From Mytilinidion resinicola (lineage: Eukaryota; Ascomycota; Dothideomycetes; Mytilinidiales; Mytilinidiaceae): a DNA stretch of 64,000 nt. Of this stretch, positions 1 to 11,024 are shown piece after piece. The stretch covers positions 288,898 to 352,897 of the forward strand of contig NW_022985455.1 of assembly GCF_010093595.1 (NCBI RefSeq). Reading direction: 5' to 3'. Made by a program: the position numbers and the translations under genes. The notes beneath the pieces are model-generated. The model did no database searches, had not been told where the DNA came from, and worked only from the letters and a program-made list of their open reading frames with translations. Numbering within the stretch: the first letter of the stretch is position 1; the number at the start of each line of letters is the position of its first letter.

Positions 1-887
1 CGCCAGAGTCAGTCCTTCAATCCCGCCGTGAAGATGCTGAGCGACGAGCCGCGGAGGCCAAACGCAAAGCTGCCGAAGAAGAAGCCGCGCGGAAAGCGGA
101 AGAAGAGGCGGCACGTAAAGCTGAAGAGGAAGCGATAGCACGCAAAGCTGCAGAGGCGGAGGCTGAAGCCAAGAGGATAGCGGATGAAGCCGCACGTATC
201 GCTGCGGAAAACGAAGCAAAGAGATTGGCAGAAGAAAAGGCTAAAGAGGTTGCACGCTTGCAACGCCTATCAAAGCTCCCTAGGGTGTTAAAACGTGCCG
301 CTGAATTGGGCTCAAATCGCCCCTTGCATTTCTCTGGAGATGAGATGGGAATCTCGGCCGGGTTCTTGCCGCTTTACAAAGTTGCATTGCAGGACATTGA
401 CTCCAGTGTCCAAACAGATGATCCATGGATGATGTCCTTTCAAGCGGCTGGAATTCTCGGGCTCCCAGAACTTGATCTGGCCTACATGGACCCACCTTAC
501 TCGGAATGGTCGCGCAAAGAGGTCACTCCACAGCAAAGAGAGCTGTTTCTGCGGAAATATGACATAGCGAAACTTGCCCAGGATTTCCGATTCCCCATGG
601 AGGGCGAGGAAGAGTTTGACTATGAGAAAATTCAGCGAAGTATCAATGATACCAAGCAGCAGTTTCTCAATATGGAAGGCTTGTACTGGATACCCCTTGA
701 GAGTTTTGCGATGGTCGCCAGGGAGATTCCTGCTCTGAAAGATTTGATGGGGAATATCTGTAGTTCAAAGGCTTGGCCAGCGCACATCAAGGAGGAGTCC
801 AGGTCTCCCGGGTTTGTCAAAAAGCCAAGTTTTATGGACGTCCTTAGGGAACAGGAGCCACGTACCAACGGGGTGGAAAAGGGCTGA
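1..887 (+). CDS. Partial coiled-coil protein, C-terminal part
   Basis: The frame that begins at base 3 is open from the window edge to the TGA at 885-887, so the gene starts upstream of the window. The first ~75 visible residues are almost only Ala, Glu, Lys and Arg in a KAAEEEA-type pattern, a long charged helix or coiled coil. The last ~210 residues have normal globular composition (for example a WMMSFQAAGILGLPELD segment) with no motif I recognise. It ends in a short charged tail (NGVEKG). No intron is needed in the visible part. Function unknown; the helix suggests a scaffold or RNA/chromatin-associated protein, but that is only a guess from composition. Confidence 0.7.
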   Translation, partial: PESVLQSRREDAERRAAEAKRKAAEEEAARKAEEEAARKAEEEAIARKAAEAEAEAKRIADEAARIAAENEAKRLAEEKAKEVARLQRLSKLPRVLKRAAELGSNRPLHFSGDEMGISAGFLPLYKVALQDIDSSVQTDDPWMMSFQAAGILGLPELDLAYMDPPYSEWSRKEVTPQQRELFLRKYDIAKLAQDFRFPMEGEEEFDYEKIQRSINDTKQQFLNMEGLYWIPLESFAMVAREIPALKDLMGNICSSKAWPAHIKEESRSPGFVKKPSFMDVLREQEPRTNGVEKG

Positions 888-1953
888 GCATGAGAATCAA
901 CCCCGAAACGATTCAACTTATCACTGAGTGGCAACTTGGGGCATGCCTTCGCTGCCTACGCTCGCCTTTGGGGGCTGATATAACCGCTGAAATGCCTCAA
1001 CGGCCACGCCACCTAACCTGCCTACGAAAGAGGTTGGGCTGGGGCTGTACGGGGCATGACCTCTGGAGGTCACACTGCTGAGGCGGGGTGAAGGAAGAAG
1101 ACTCCGGCGTGTAAATAGCCGCTCGAATTGTAGCTCGTGCGCACTAGTCTGCCACGACGTAAAAGTTTTTCGAAGTATGATAAACTCGGAAGACATGTAC
1201 AATGATGAAAACGTCAAACTATCCAGAATGGGCTTTAGAGTGCTGACGATCGGCTTGGTCACTATATTAGAGCACTAGAAGCAATGCCAATGTGAAACGA
1301 AATCTTGGAGGCGACCTCAATAGTAGCGGACCAGTCAGACAAAATCTATCCAATTGACGCTCTTGAGCCTTTCACACCTCAATTGGATGTCTGGTAATAC
1401 TTTCATGCAGCCTAAGCAATGACAGGGCATGCCAATAATTAGTGAAAAGCCACTGACGATTGCGACGCGTTCTTCAGCTTTTCCGCATCCAGATCCGTTA
1501 TAATGCCCGGAAGCACCTGATCAGTGGCGAGAACCTGAAACTATGAGCATGATGCAGGACTTATAATTCGGTCTCTTTTAGCTTTTTCCAGACTCGGACT
1601 TCTTGGTAATCCGTTGGAAGCGCTCTAAGCAGTGGCACAGGCTCAAGGCTCGGCGCATGATGCGGGCGCGTCCGCCGCTATGCCCCATCGAGTGTCAGGC
1701 TGTGAAATAACGAGCCTGTCCAGCTGGAGCAGTGTGGCTAAGGCGACGAGGCGTTGAAAGTGTTTGCACAGCCACCGGCTCCCTGGTACTCAAGTCGTCT
1801 GTGTATATCACTGGGCGCATCCCGCGTTGCCTTACAATCGTACAAGACGCCTTTCCAACGCCTTACACCCCCTTGGCTGCCATTTTCCTTTTTTCATATG
1901 CTTTCCCGCATGCATAAGCCGCTAGTCCCAGCAACAAGGCAGATCTCGACGTG
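888..1953. other. Intergenic, no gene seen
   Basis: Only short open frames on both strands, none with a recognisable motif or good splice context. It holds the 3' flank of the coiled-coil gene and the promoter/5' UTR of the homeobox gene. No repeat above background was seen. Confidence 0.5.
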
Positions 1954-4194
1954 ATGTTCGGTCTTAAGCCATCCAAGGCTGCGCCATCCATCTGGTCATT
2001 CGACTCGGGCTACATTAGCTCCGAGCCGGTACTCGACGAATCTCTTGCTGTCGAAGTTGACCAGGTAAACACGCTTCCGAAACTTTCATCTCAACCTAGC
2101 CTCTAAAAGAGTCCATCTGAGCTTCTATAGGACCAGACTGCTGCCGTCGAACACTCCACTACAAATTTCCCCTTCATTGAGGACTCCAATGGCGACTTCA
2201 AGTCACCAAACTTCTGGAATGTGCATGTTGTAAGTCAATTCTTGCAACCTTTGTTTGATGCATCTAATCTTTTCGTCAAGGGCGGCGAGCACGTGCGGCT
2301 TCAACGAGACCAACAAGTAGCACCCCTTGTCACCAAAGTCAACGTCTTCACGTCCAAGGACTGCTCTCGTACCAATAGTATCTTCCTGAATCATGGACAG
2401 AGCCTCGACGAAAGCCGGACTTGCGTGGCGTGCGAATTGTGGGCAATCGCTAACCCGGGCGAGGGTATTCTCTGTGAGAAATGTAGCCCACCGGTACCAA
2501 CATGTGAAGACGCGAGAACAGAGCTCGCAATTCCAACGTCGACAAAATTTCACGACTATACGAGTTCTTCTCTAGAAAGCCAATCGCCAAATCAAAAACC
2601 CTCAACGCCATTCGCGGAGATTTGCCAAAGCACTGGCGCGAACAGACTTCTAACTTCCCTACCAACGCCAGACCAGTCATTGGGGAGGGTTCAGAAAGAC
2701 CAGCGATGTTCAGCATGCGAACTGTCCGCTCTGATGAGCCCCAAACAGCCTACGAAATGTGCAAGCTGTATAGAGATGGAAGTAAATTCGCGCCCCAGGG
2801 AATCAAAGCCATGCAAGGTTACGAGGTCCAGAGCTCGCCGGGGATTCAAGCTTCCCTTAAGCGCCTTGACGAAGCTTCAAGGTTGGCTAGATGCGAATCA
2901 GCACGACCCTTACCCGAGCGCTGAAACCAAGAAGCAACTGGCTCAGCAATGCGGCATCACAGAGAAACAGGTCACGACTTGGTTCACTAACGCAAGAGCT
3001 CGCCAATTGAACCCTATGGAGACATGGCTGTCAAGTAACTCTGAGGATGACGCCTCATCGGAGAGCGAAGGATACGAGTCATACACCCAGGGCCGCCGTT
3101 TCACGACCCTCGCAAATAACAGAAGTGGTGGCAACCATTCACGACCTGCGCAACCAAGCAAGATCGACACGTCCCACCCTCGTGCTGAATCAGTATCCGA
3201 ATCAAGCGCTTTCTCCCCTCATAGCTCCACCAGAGGACCATCTCGGCGAGGCAAAAAGAAGAACTACCGAAAGCAAAATACGACGACAAACATACCTGAA
3301 AACACAGCCTCAACACCCTCACAAGCACCACGGCATCCCCCCAGTGTAGAGAATTGGCAGTGTACGTTCTGCCAGAAGACACTTACCCCCAAGTCGTGGC
3401 GGCGACACGAGGAAACTCAGCATCTGCCACGTTCCAGATGGACCTGCATGCTCCACGGGCCCCGTCTAAGTTTCTCTCGTGGTAGTACTTCGAGTTGCTG
3501 TGCGTTCTGTATGCAGAAAGATCCCACGGAGGAGCATGTCCACTCGTCTCACCGGATTGGAGTATGCGCCGCACGGTCACTTCAAGATCGGACGTACTAC
3601 AGACCAGATCACCTGAGGCAGCACGTCAAGAACTTCCACAATTCGACACTATTCGACATTACTGCTGCAAAGTGGAAGAGCTCCGCAGAAGAATCACAGA
3701 ACGATGGCTGGGATTGTGGTTTCTGTCATTTGCACTTATCAGACTGGAACTCCCGCGAGGTTCACATCGCGGGCCATTTCCGAGATGGCAAGACCATGAA
3801 GGACTGGAATTCAACAGCCACCGTTGATCACACAGAGTCGCTTCCGACCTTGCAAGCAGTTGAACCGCGCAGGCCTTCTGTACCGACGCCTATGGAGGAA
3901 CACTTTTCTGGTGTTACAATATCATCACCGGCAAACATCCCGTTTACACCTGCAATGCCTGCGATGTCTACAATACCAAACGAAACCTTAGACGGGTTTC
4001 TTTTCAGGACTTCTGGTAGCAGGCTAGACAACAATGCGGCGGACATTCCAATGGACGGCTTCCCAGGTACCTTTGGCGACTTGAGCCAGTGGCCGGAATT
4101 GTCAAATGCAGTCCTCCCTCCAGTTCCGGACGATAGTATGATGTATGACTATAACGACTTTGTGACGGAAGACCCACCTTGGAACGGGATGTAG
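1954..4194 (+). CDS. Homeodomain (TALE/KN type) plus C2H2 zinc-finger transcription factor
   Basis: Exon 1 is 1954-2064 (MFGLKPSKAAPSIWSFDSGY...), intron 2065-2130 (GTAAAC...TATAG), exon 2 2131-4194; about 724 aa. The start is the first ATG of the frame, overlapping a stop (TGATG). Around 2836-3019 lies a homeodomain whose third helix reads VTTWFTNARAR, the WFxNxRxR signature of TALE/KN homeodomains. Upstream are two similar CxxC...CxxC modules (CVACEL...CEKC and CSACEL...CASC), and downstream at least three C2H2-like fingers (WQCTFC...HEETQH, DHLRQHVKNFH, WDCGFC...HIAGHF) and an acidic C-terminus. This homeobox/C2H2 fusion is known in filamentous fungi as a nuclear DNA-binding regulator; targets unknown. 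A second, stop-free 51-bp segment at 2230-2280 with a perfect GTAAGT donor may be a retained or alternative intron. Confidence 0.85.
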
Positions 4195-4707
4195 AATCGA
4201 TGCAGGTCGCTGTTCACTTTTCAGTTTACGGGCGTTGTAGGCAAGGCGTTTCTTCCATGTTTTTGGATACTGACCATGGGCAAATCAGAAGGCACAAGGC
4301 GTAACTCTTTGGTTTTAGTTTATCTAGAACGCCACGGTGTTATGTTTCCATACTGTCATAGATTTCTATCACTGCGGACCACGGTCGCCTTGAACCCAAC
4401 CATTATAGAAACTGATCCATGCGTCAAAGTAGAGTCAAGTTCAAGACAGAACGTACTTCTTGCACTAAGTCGCTAGAGAATACGCAGCACTAGGAACAGA
4501 ATATACAATCTCAGACCTGTAACACAAGCCTGCTTGCAGGTTTCTGATATCTCTTCTGGTGCTCGATCAAACCATTGTGCACGGTCCAGGTCCAAGAAGA
4601 TATCCCGCTTCTGTCTGCTCTCCCTCCCCGACACCTTCTGGAGAACTTCCTGATAAACCCACCCCACACAGCCAACAGAGCAACATTTACACCAAACATG
4701 GCTCAAA
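4195..4707. other. Intergenic
   Basis: 3' flank of the homeobox gene and 5' UTR/promoter of the phosphoesterase gene. Apart from the small overlapping upstream ORF at 4698-4790 I see no gene. Confidence 0.5.
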
Positions 4708-4790
4708 ATGGCTTCCTCTCCCCCGCCTCGGCCTCAAATGCGAAAGACCCGCTTCGTCTGCATCTCGGACACGCACAACCAAACACCTAA
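4698..4790 (+). promoter_or_regulatory. Overlapping upstream ORF at the phosphoesterase start
   Basis: An ATG with A at -3 lies 10 bp before the main start, in a different frame. It opens a 30-codon ORF that overlaps the first 83 bp of the coding region. Because both ATGs have good contexts, ribosomes would have to scan past the first one, so this ORF may damp translation of the phosphoesterase. Confidence 0.45.
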
Positions 4791-5834
4791 GCTCCCGCGC
4801 GGAGACGTGCTGATCCACGCGGGCGACCTCACCAACCAAGGCAGCCTGAGCGAGCTGCAAAAGACCGTCGCATGGCTCGAGAAAGCCGATTTCGAGGCCA
4901 AGATCATCATTGCAGGTACAGCCCCCGCCCACCTCGAAGCTCCAAAACCCATCCGCCTAACACACACCTACCCACAGGAAACCACGACATCACCCTCGAC
5001 GCCCCCTTCTACGACGCCCACGGCACCTCCTGGCGCTTCCCCTCGCCCCAAGACCCCGCCGCTTGCCTCGGCCTTCTCACCACCAACGCCTCCCCCTCCC
5101 TCACCTACCTCCAGCACCAGCCCGCTTCGATCCGCCTGCGCGCGCCCACGGGCCCGCACACACGCTTCACCGTCTTCGGCAGCCCGTACTCGCCCACGCT
5201 CGGCCAATGGGCTTTTCAATATGCCGACGCCACCGCCGCTGAGCTCTGGGCCGCGATCCCCACCGACGCGGATGTGGTGGTCACGCACACGCCGCCGCGG
5301 AACCACTGCGATGCTGCCGGCGCGGGCCGTTCGCACGGGTGCGAGGCGCTGCGCCGGCGGCTGGGGCGCGTGCGGCCGCGGTTGGTGGTTTGCGGGCATA
5401 TACATGAGGGGCGGGGCGCGGAGCGGGTGCGGTGGGCTGGCGACGACGATGGGGAGGACGGGTGGTTGGAGGAGGGGTGTGAGGTGTGGGAGGATGCGGG
5501 TGCTGGAAGCAAGAGGCAGTCGCTGGTTGATTTGACGGGGAGGGGGGAGGGGAAGGGGAAGGGGAAGGGCTGGAGGGGGTTAGGGGACGACGGCGCGGAG
5601 ACACGTCACGGTATGGGAAGCCTTGGATTGGGAGGGCGGTCCAAAGGTGGGGGCGAGGCTGGTGGTGTTGGTGTAAGGCGGGAAGAAGGGGAGGAGAGGG
5701 GGAGGGAGACTTGTGTGGTTAATGCTGCGTTTATGGCGGCGGGCTATGGAGAGGGACCGAAGCGGTTTAACAAGCCGATCGTGGTTGATATGGATCTCCC
5801 GATTTGGACGGACGGTGACGATGGCGAGGGCTAG
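4708..5834 (+). CDS. Calcineurin-like metallophosphoesterase
   Basis: Exon 1 is 4708-4915, intron 4916-4977 (GTACAG...CACAG, 62 bp), exon 2 4978-5834; 354 aa. Splicing restores the full metallophosphoesterase motif set: SDTHN (D21, H23), AGDLTNQG (D40), GNHD (N71-D73, split by the intron), VTHTPP (H173) and CGHIH (H210/H212), the ligands of a two-metal centre. Fungal relatives of this length (MPPED-like, 239FB family) are cytosolic hydrolases of poorly known substrate. Between CGHIH and the C-terminus is a Gly/Glu/Lys-rich insert; its DNA (about 5534-5582) is a run of GGGGA/GGGGAA units. Family assignment is firm, substrate unknown. Confidence 0.9.
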
Positions 5835-7617
5835 GTTCATACGGATGCAGATAGTAGAGAGAGGGCAGCTGTTCGCGCGGCATGATCTCACGATACATGG
5901 GCGGTGCTACTTGTCACTGCCACAGGCTCTGGACGGCGTGCGGAATGACGCTCTGGCGGCGGCCAGGCAATCAGGCCCTCACACGTTCGGCCTTTGGTGT
6001 TGCACCGCCAGAGACTCAGGTCCCCGCACGACGCTGCACCCCTGATCCTGCCACTTTCAGTCGATGGATGCTTGATTGGCCATGTGAATGGACGGCGGGC
6101 CGGGACGACACGACGAGTGCCTTGGGCTAGCAATGGGGTGCCGCGCCAATCGCCCGTGGAAAGCAGGGCGATCGGTCGACGCCTCAACGGCGCGGCGAGG
6201 CAGAGAGCGATGCCTTCGGATGCTCTTCGAGGGTTGCCTCACATCACACTCTTAGAGGGGCTGCCTCACGTCACGCCCCGTGGGATGGAGGGCACAGAGA
6301 GGTCGACAGCGCCGTCGGCAAGGCAGGGCGTCACACCACAAGCAACGCCATGACTGCGTCGTGGGGATGCTCGAGGCTAGCCCGAGGGGCCCTTGGGGCA
6401 GACGATGGTGTTGATGGGCCAATGGAAAATATCGCATCAGCTGGCCCTGCTTCCAGCAGCTGCTTCGACGCAGAGCGCAGAGCGCAGAGCGCAGCGTCGG
6501 CCGAGCAGCACGAGAGCGATTCCAATTGCTTGCAAATGACTGTGAGGCCGTGACAATGGACTGCCGCCCTGCCGCCCTGAAGGTCGCCAGAGGCATGCTT
6601 GACGAGAGGCACGCTTGATAATGGACGGGCTCGGCACCGCATGTCGACGAGGCCCCGAGACTGCGGCCTGCTGCTCTCTCCGGGTTGGCCATGGGCGTGA
6701 GGCCTCGCAGCCCGCAGCAGCAAATCGCGAGAGCCGCCGTGCCCGACGTGCAGGAGGTCTCTCCCGCTGAGGCCAGCGCTTAGAAACTTTGCTCCAATGG
6801 TCGAGTCAGCCGTTCTGCAGCCAGTGGCCGCTCAACACCACGCCGGCGTGCTCCAGCTTGACATCGCAGTGCCCAGCCGCTCGAGCCCCCGAGGCCAATG
6901 GCGCCGTCGACGGCCGTGGCGAGGTGACGACGAGGCAGCGGCGCGCATCGCGGGCAACTGTGCCGAGAACGAGCAACGAGGCGCGAGGCGGGCTCTCTGG
7001 CCGTGCAAGCAGCAGCCCTGGCCTGTCGCGGTGTGTGTATATGAGGCCGCTGTCTGCAGTGTCGCTGGGTCTGCAAAGCTTGGTGGAGCGTGGTGCTTGG
7101 TCGTGACACTGAAACCGCCATCGGCCCGCATCTCACCGCTTGCCAGCCCATCGCTCTGTGCTGCTGTATCATTTGCACTGCCTCCCCGCGCACTCTCTTC
7201 ACGGACGCCGGACACGTTGCATACAGCATTCCATACGTTCCATCCGCTCCATCGCGCTTCTCGGGCCTTCGATTCCCTTCAACGCCCGTCGCAGCACCAT
7301 CCCTGATTCCTCGGCCGCTGGATCGCCGGGCTTGTGCCTTCCTCACCCCCAGGCTGATGTAATCCTGTGCGCCGCATCTCTCTCACCACCGCTTCACCAC
7401 TCACGTCACGGGTCGCTCCTACATAACACCCGCCTCCTTCGACCCTCCAGCGCCTCTTCCTCCTCAAACACCGTCCATCGACACACCCAAACCACACCCG
7501 CATTATCAAATATCTCGCCTGCCCGTCGCTGGCCAACCTCCGCCGCCTGCTCGCTGTCGTCGCCGTCCAAACTGCATGTCCGCCGCTGTACCCAGGCCCA
7601 GCTCGACCGCCTAAACC
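5835..7617. other. Intergenic, long 5' region of the J-domain gene
   Basis: 1.8 kb with many short GC-rich open frames on both strands but none with a recognised domain. It contains a CAGAGCG microsatellite and a pyrimidine-rich stretch just before 7618 typical of a fungal transcription start region. Several ATGs precede 7618, so upstream ORFs are likely if the leader is long. Confidence 0.5.
6471..6496. repeat. Microsatellite (CAGAGCG)x3.5
   Basis: Three and a half perfect copies of a 7-bp unit, in non-coding sequence. Confidence 0.85.
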
Positions 7618-9534
7618 ATGGACTCTGACCTTCCCCCCGATCCATATGCCGCCCTCGGCGTGCCCAAGAACGCAGAGGCGGCCACCATCAAATCCACATA
7701 CCGCAAGCTCGTCCTGAAGTGCCACCCGGACAAGGTCACCGACGAGTCGCTCAAGCTGCAGAAGCAGGACGAGTTCCACAAGATCCAGAGCGCCTACGAG
7801 CTTATTGGGGACGAGGACAAGCGCGCCGTCTACGACGCCCAGGTCCGCCTCGCCGAGCTGCGCAAAGAGAAGCTCGAACGCACCGGCGGCGGCACACCCT
7901 CGCGCTCTGCCAGCTACGACTACCGATCTCCAGCGTCCGCCGCCGCCTATGGAGGAAACCACTCCACACCGCGCTACGAGGAGCGGAGACCGAGCCGCGT
8001 TTACGATGACGACAAATACTTCGACGACCGGTCGTCGTCGAGGAAGTACGACGGATACGAAGCATACACCAAGCGGCCTGCGCCACGCTCCTCGCGCACC
8101 GAGCGAGAGCCCATCAGAGTGTCTAGGACGAGCGAAAAAGTCAAGTCCGACCACAAGAAGACCAAGGATCGGGACGAGCGACGGGACCGCACCGCCAAGT
8201 TTGCCTATGCTGAAGACGATGAGTCGCCCGATGACAGGACCCGCTACGAGCGAGAATACAAGAAACGCAGCGAAGAGGCACGCCTTCGCGAGAAGCAGGA
8301 AGCTGAGCACGAGAGAGCCAGAAAAGAGGCTGCTGAGGCCCGACGAAAGGCCGACGAAGAACGCCGCAATGTTGAGGAGGCGGCTGCGAGGTCTACTCGC
8401 CGAAGCTCTTCTCGCGACCGTGATGACCGCTTCGCCGATGAGCGTCACCGAAAGCTGAGTGACATGGAAGATAAGGCCAAGAACTACATCTCGACGTCGA
8501 GAAACGCCGAGTCACGGCCGCAGGCCAGCCGAACGAGCTCGTCTCGGGATGCGAGCGACTACTACGATATCAGGCCCCGACGACCAGATGCACCGCGACG
8601 GTCGTCTGCTGCTCGTCCTCGGGATCGGGATACGGCGCAACCTGTTTCTTCGGGTCGGGATGGCCACCGCAAGGTCTGGGCTTTCCCGGAGATTGTTGAA
8701 TGGGACGACGATGATAATAGTAGGAGGCCTCCTTCCTTCAAGCAGTCGAGCTCGTCGCCCGCAGACATCAAGACGGTCCCACGCGCGACGCCGCAACGTG
8801 CACACACCATGGAATCGAGCAACGACCGTCGTCGTTCCGAAATCTCGCCCAGCCCCGTGTTCCGTCGGTCGGAAACGATGCCGTCGGTTCAGTCATCGAC
8901 TCGCAGAAAGGAGTCGACACCAACTCGCCCATCTACACTGCGCAACGAAAACACATTACCTACTGGATCTAGAAACTCCAGTCCCGAGACCGCCGCCTAC
9001 CCCTCTATCCCTTCAGCGCAACCATCCGCCTCGACCAAGAAGTATTACATCGCATCCCCAGGAGGTGGCGTTACACTGGCTCCGGAGGACTTCGGTATCC
9101 CAGGTGGACATCGCACTGTTCTCCGCGAGCCTGAAGCTCGCCGTCGCCGATCCCCATCTCCCTTAACCACTTCCCGCACGGTGCCCGCCTCAAATTCCTC
9201 ATCGCGCTACCCATCAGGGGCAGCAGCAGCGCCTAGAGTTGTTCCAATCCGCATTCCTCATCCGCCGCTTGGTCGCTCTGCAACGATGAGTACGAGCCCT
9301 GAACGTCGACCAAGCCTAGACACAGCGCGTGGCCCTTCATTGTATGGCGAACTCGACTCAGATTATCTCCGTCGCGAGCGAGCCGCCCGCAAAACAAGCT
9401 TCCCCCCTGACCAGATCAACTGGGCCAAGAAATATGGACCAGAGGATGTCGGGTATAGCAGCAGAGGTCGCGAGAAGGAGAGAGACTACCAAACCAAGCC
9501 TGGACTCAGGCGGACCGAGACCTACGCCTACTAG
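7618..9534 (+). CDS. J-domain (DnaJ/Hsp40) protein with long disordered tail
   Basis: A single 638-codon frame. Residues 8-72 form a J domain: DPYAALGVPKNAE, helix II ending in LKCHPDKV with the invariant HPD at 36-38, and helix III/IV FHKIQSAYELIGDEDKRAVYD. The domain would stimulate an Hsp70. There is no Gly/Phe region or zinc-binding domain, so it is a class C J protein. The rest (about 560 aa) is low-complexity: a charged Arg/Glu coiled coil around residues 200-260, then Ser/Arg/Pro-rich sequence. This J-domain-plus-RS-like tail is seen in other filamentous fungi without a known role. Start: ATG follows AACC and is the first ATG of the conserved frame. The antisense 389-codon frame is a shadow. 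Confidence 0.88.
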   Translation: MDSDLPPDPYAALGVPKNAEAATIKSTYRKLVLKCHPDKVTDESLKLQKQDEFHKIQSAYELIGDEDKRAVYDAQVRLAELRKEKLERTGGGTPSRSASYDYRSPASAAAYGGNHSTPRYEERRPSRVYDDDKYFDDRSSSRKYDGYEAYTKRPAPRSSRTEREPIRVSRTSEKVKSDHKKTKDRDERRDRTAKFAYAEDDESPDDRTRYEREYKKRSEEARLREKQEAEHERARKEAAEARRKADEERRNVEEAAARSTRRSSSRDRDDRFADERHRKLSDMEDKAKNYISTSRNAESRPQASRTSSSRDASDYYDIRPRRPDAPRRSSAARPRDRDTAQPVSSGRDGHRKVWAFPEIVEWDDDDNSRRPPSFKQSSSSPADIKTVPRATPQRAHTMESSNDRRRSEISPSPVFRRSETMPSVQSSTRRKESTPTRPSTLRNENTLPTGSRNSSPETAAYPSIPSAQPSASTKKYYIASPGGGVTLAPEDFGIPGGHRTVLREPEARRRRSPSPLTTSRTVPASNSSSRYPSGAAAAPRVVPIRIPHPPLGRSATMSTSPERRPSLDTARGPSLYGELDSDYLRRERAARKTSFPPDQINWAKKYGPEDVGYSSRGREKERDYQTKPGLRRTETYAY

Positions 9535-10244
9535 CATCCTCAGTTGCGTATCAAATCCTAAATCGGACTGTATATCGATGAGCTCTGACATAATGGTCGA
9601 CATACTGGGCCACCTCACGAGGTCTTACCAGATGGGCCAATGTTTCTGAGCTTCCAGGCAGATTCTTATCACTGCACACCATGTTTAATTTTGGGTGTAT
9701 CCACCCAGTCTTCTACCCTTCCCCCCCCAATACCTACCTGTTTTTGCTGTTCTATTCTTGCGATACGTCACTACGAAACCCAGACAATTCGAGTCTGTTC
9801 ATGGCTCTTGTCTACACGACCGTCAATTATGCACGACGGTGCAGTGCTTTCTAGTCACCTTTTCCCACCCCCCTAAATGTATATTGCTCCTTCGACTACC
9901 CTTTCCCCCCTTACACCTTGCGGTCACCTACAACTTCCCTTTTGTCAATCAATCAACCAATGGAACTGGCGTTTTTTTTCACTAAGACTTGGACCTGGAC
10001 GGATGAATCGGGTGTCGCAGGTGTGCCATAGCACCTCCACTATCAATCCCCAAGTCTTACGTGTGTTTTTTTACGATATGAGAATTACTCTTTTTTTTCT
10101 TGTTTGCATGACTCTGACATCAATTACGACGACCCACGCTCGTTTTACACATAAGCTCTGTCTTTCGCTTCTTGCATATGTTGTTTTTGCTTTTGGCTTG
10201 TATTACGATGCTCATGAACTGCTTTGAGCTTCCTCGGCAGGGAT

Positions 10245-10317
10245 GGGGGGGAAAGCTGGGTTTTTTCACGGGGTTTGGGCTGGGTTTGGGATTGGGAGGG
10301 TGGGTGGGGGGGGAGGG
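10245..10317 (+). repeat. G-run cluster, potential G-quadruplex
   Basis: Eleven runs of three or more G in 73 bp on the + strand, separated by 1-10 bases. It fits the G3+N1-7 quadruplex pattern several times over. Confidence 0.7.
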
Positions 10318-10569
10318 TCTATATTATCTTGGCTTTGGTACTTGCGGAGGCTTTGTTCGAGAGGCTTCTGTCCTGAATTGCATCATGATTTTTACTTTTC
10401 TCATTTATGACTTTGTGTGTGCATGTGTGTGTGTGTGTACTTGTGATATTGAAAAAAAAAAAAATTCCGGAAACAGCCTAGTTACCTACATTAACCAAAA
10501 GGCGCGTCAGAGAGAGAGAGCCCGCCCTACGCAGCCATCAAAAAACATCCCAAGTCACTTAGTACAGAA

Positions 10570-10592
10570 CAGCACAGCACAGCACAGCACAG
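10570..10592. repeat. Microsatellite (AGCAC)n
   Basis: Four tandem copies of a 5-bp AGCAC unit in non-coding sequence. Confidence 0.8.
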
Positions 10593-10744
10593 TTCTCCTC
10601 GCGTATAAAAACCAGGTATAATATCCATTGCAAATAAGATACCTAGCTAGATAGTTAGATAGATAGATGAACCCACCACCACCACTCGACTCCACTCCGG
10701 CTCAATTCCGAAAAAACCACCCCGGATACTACTTTGCAGCCCCT

Positions 10745-10782
10745 CCCCCCCCCCCCCCAAAAAAAAAAAAAAAAAAAAAAAA
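10745..10782. repeat. Homopolymer junction C14-A24
   Basis: Fourteen C followed directly by twenty-four A on the + strand. Confidence 0.85.
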
Positions 10783-11000
10783 CAACCATTTGCACATTTC
10801 GTGCCCCCATCACACGCATATTCCGTTCCAATGGCCTCGTTGCAAACCCCTCCCCCCCGTATTACTCCAAAAAGACTCCCGAAAGGCCGACACATACAAA
10901 AAGCTGCTCGCGATAACGTGCGCGGGAAGCTGTGAGACGCAAATAACAAAGGAAAGAAACAGGCACGACCCGAATAGCCGAGGCCGAGTGGTGTGAAAGG

Positions 11001-11024
11001 CCCCCCCCCCCGGGGGGGGGGGGG
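11001..11024. repeat. C11-G13 homopolymer palindrome
   Basis: Eleven C followed directly by thirteen G, a perfect self-complementary palindrome of at least 22 bp. Confidence 0.85.

Noticed and set aside
6252..7346. Several 100-190-codon ORFs on both strands
   Set aside because: Mutually overlapping, Arg/Ala/Ser-rich translations of GC-rich non-coding DNA with no domain, splice structure or conserved start.
7279..8448. 389-codon antisense ORF across the J-domain gene
   Set aside because: It overlaps the conserved J domain on the other strand; its translation is Arg/Val/Gly-rich without motifs and comes from the codon bias of the sense gene.
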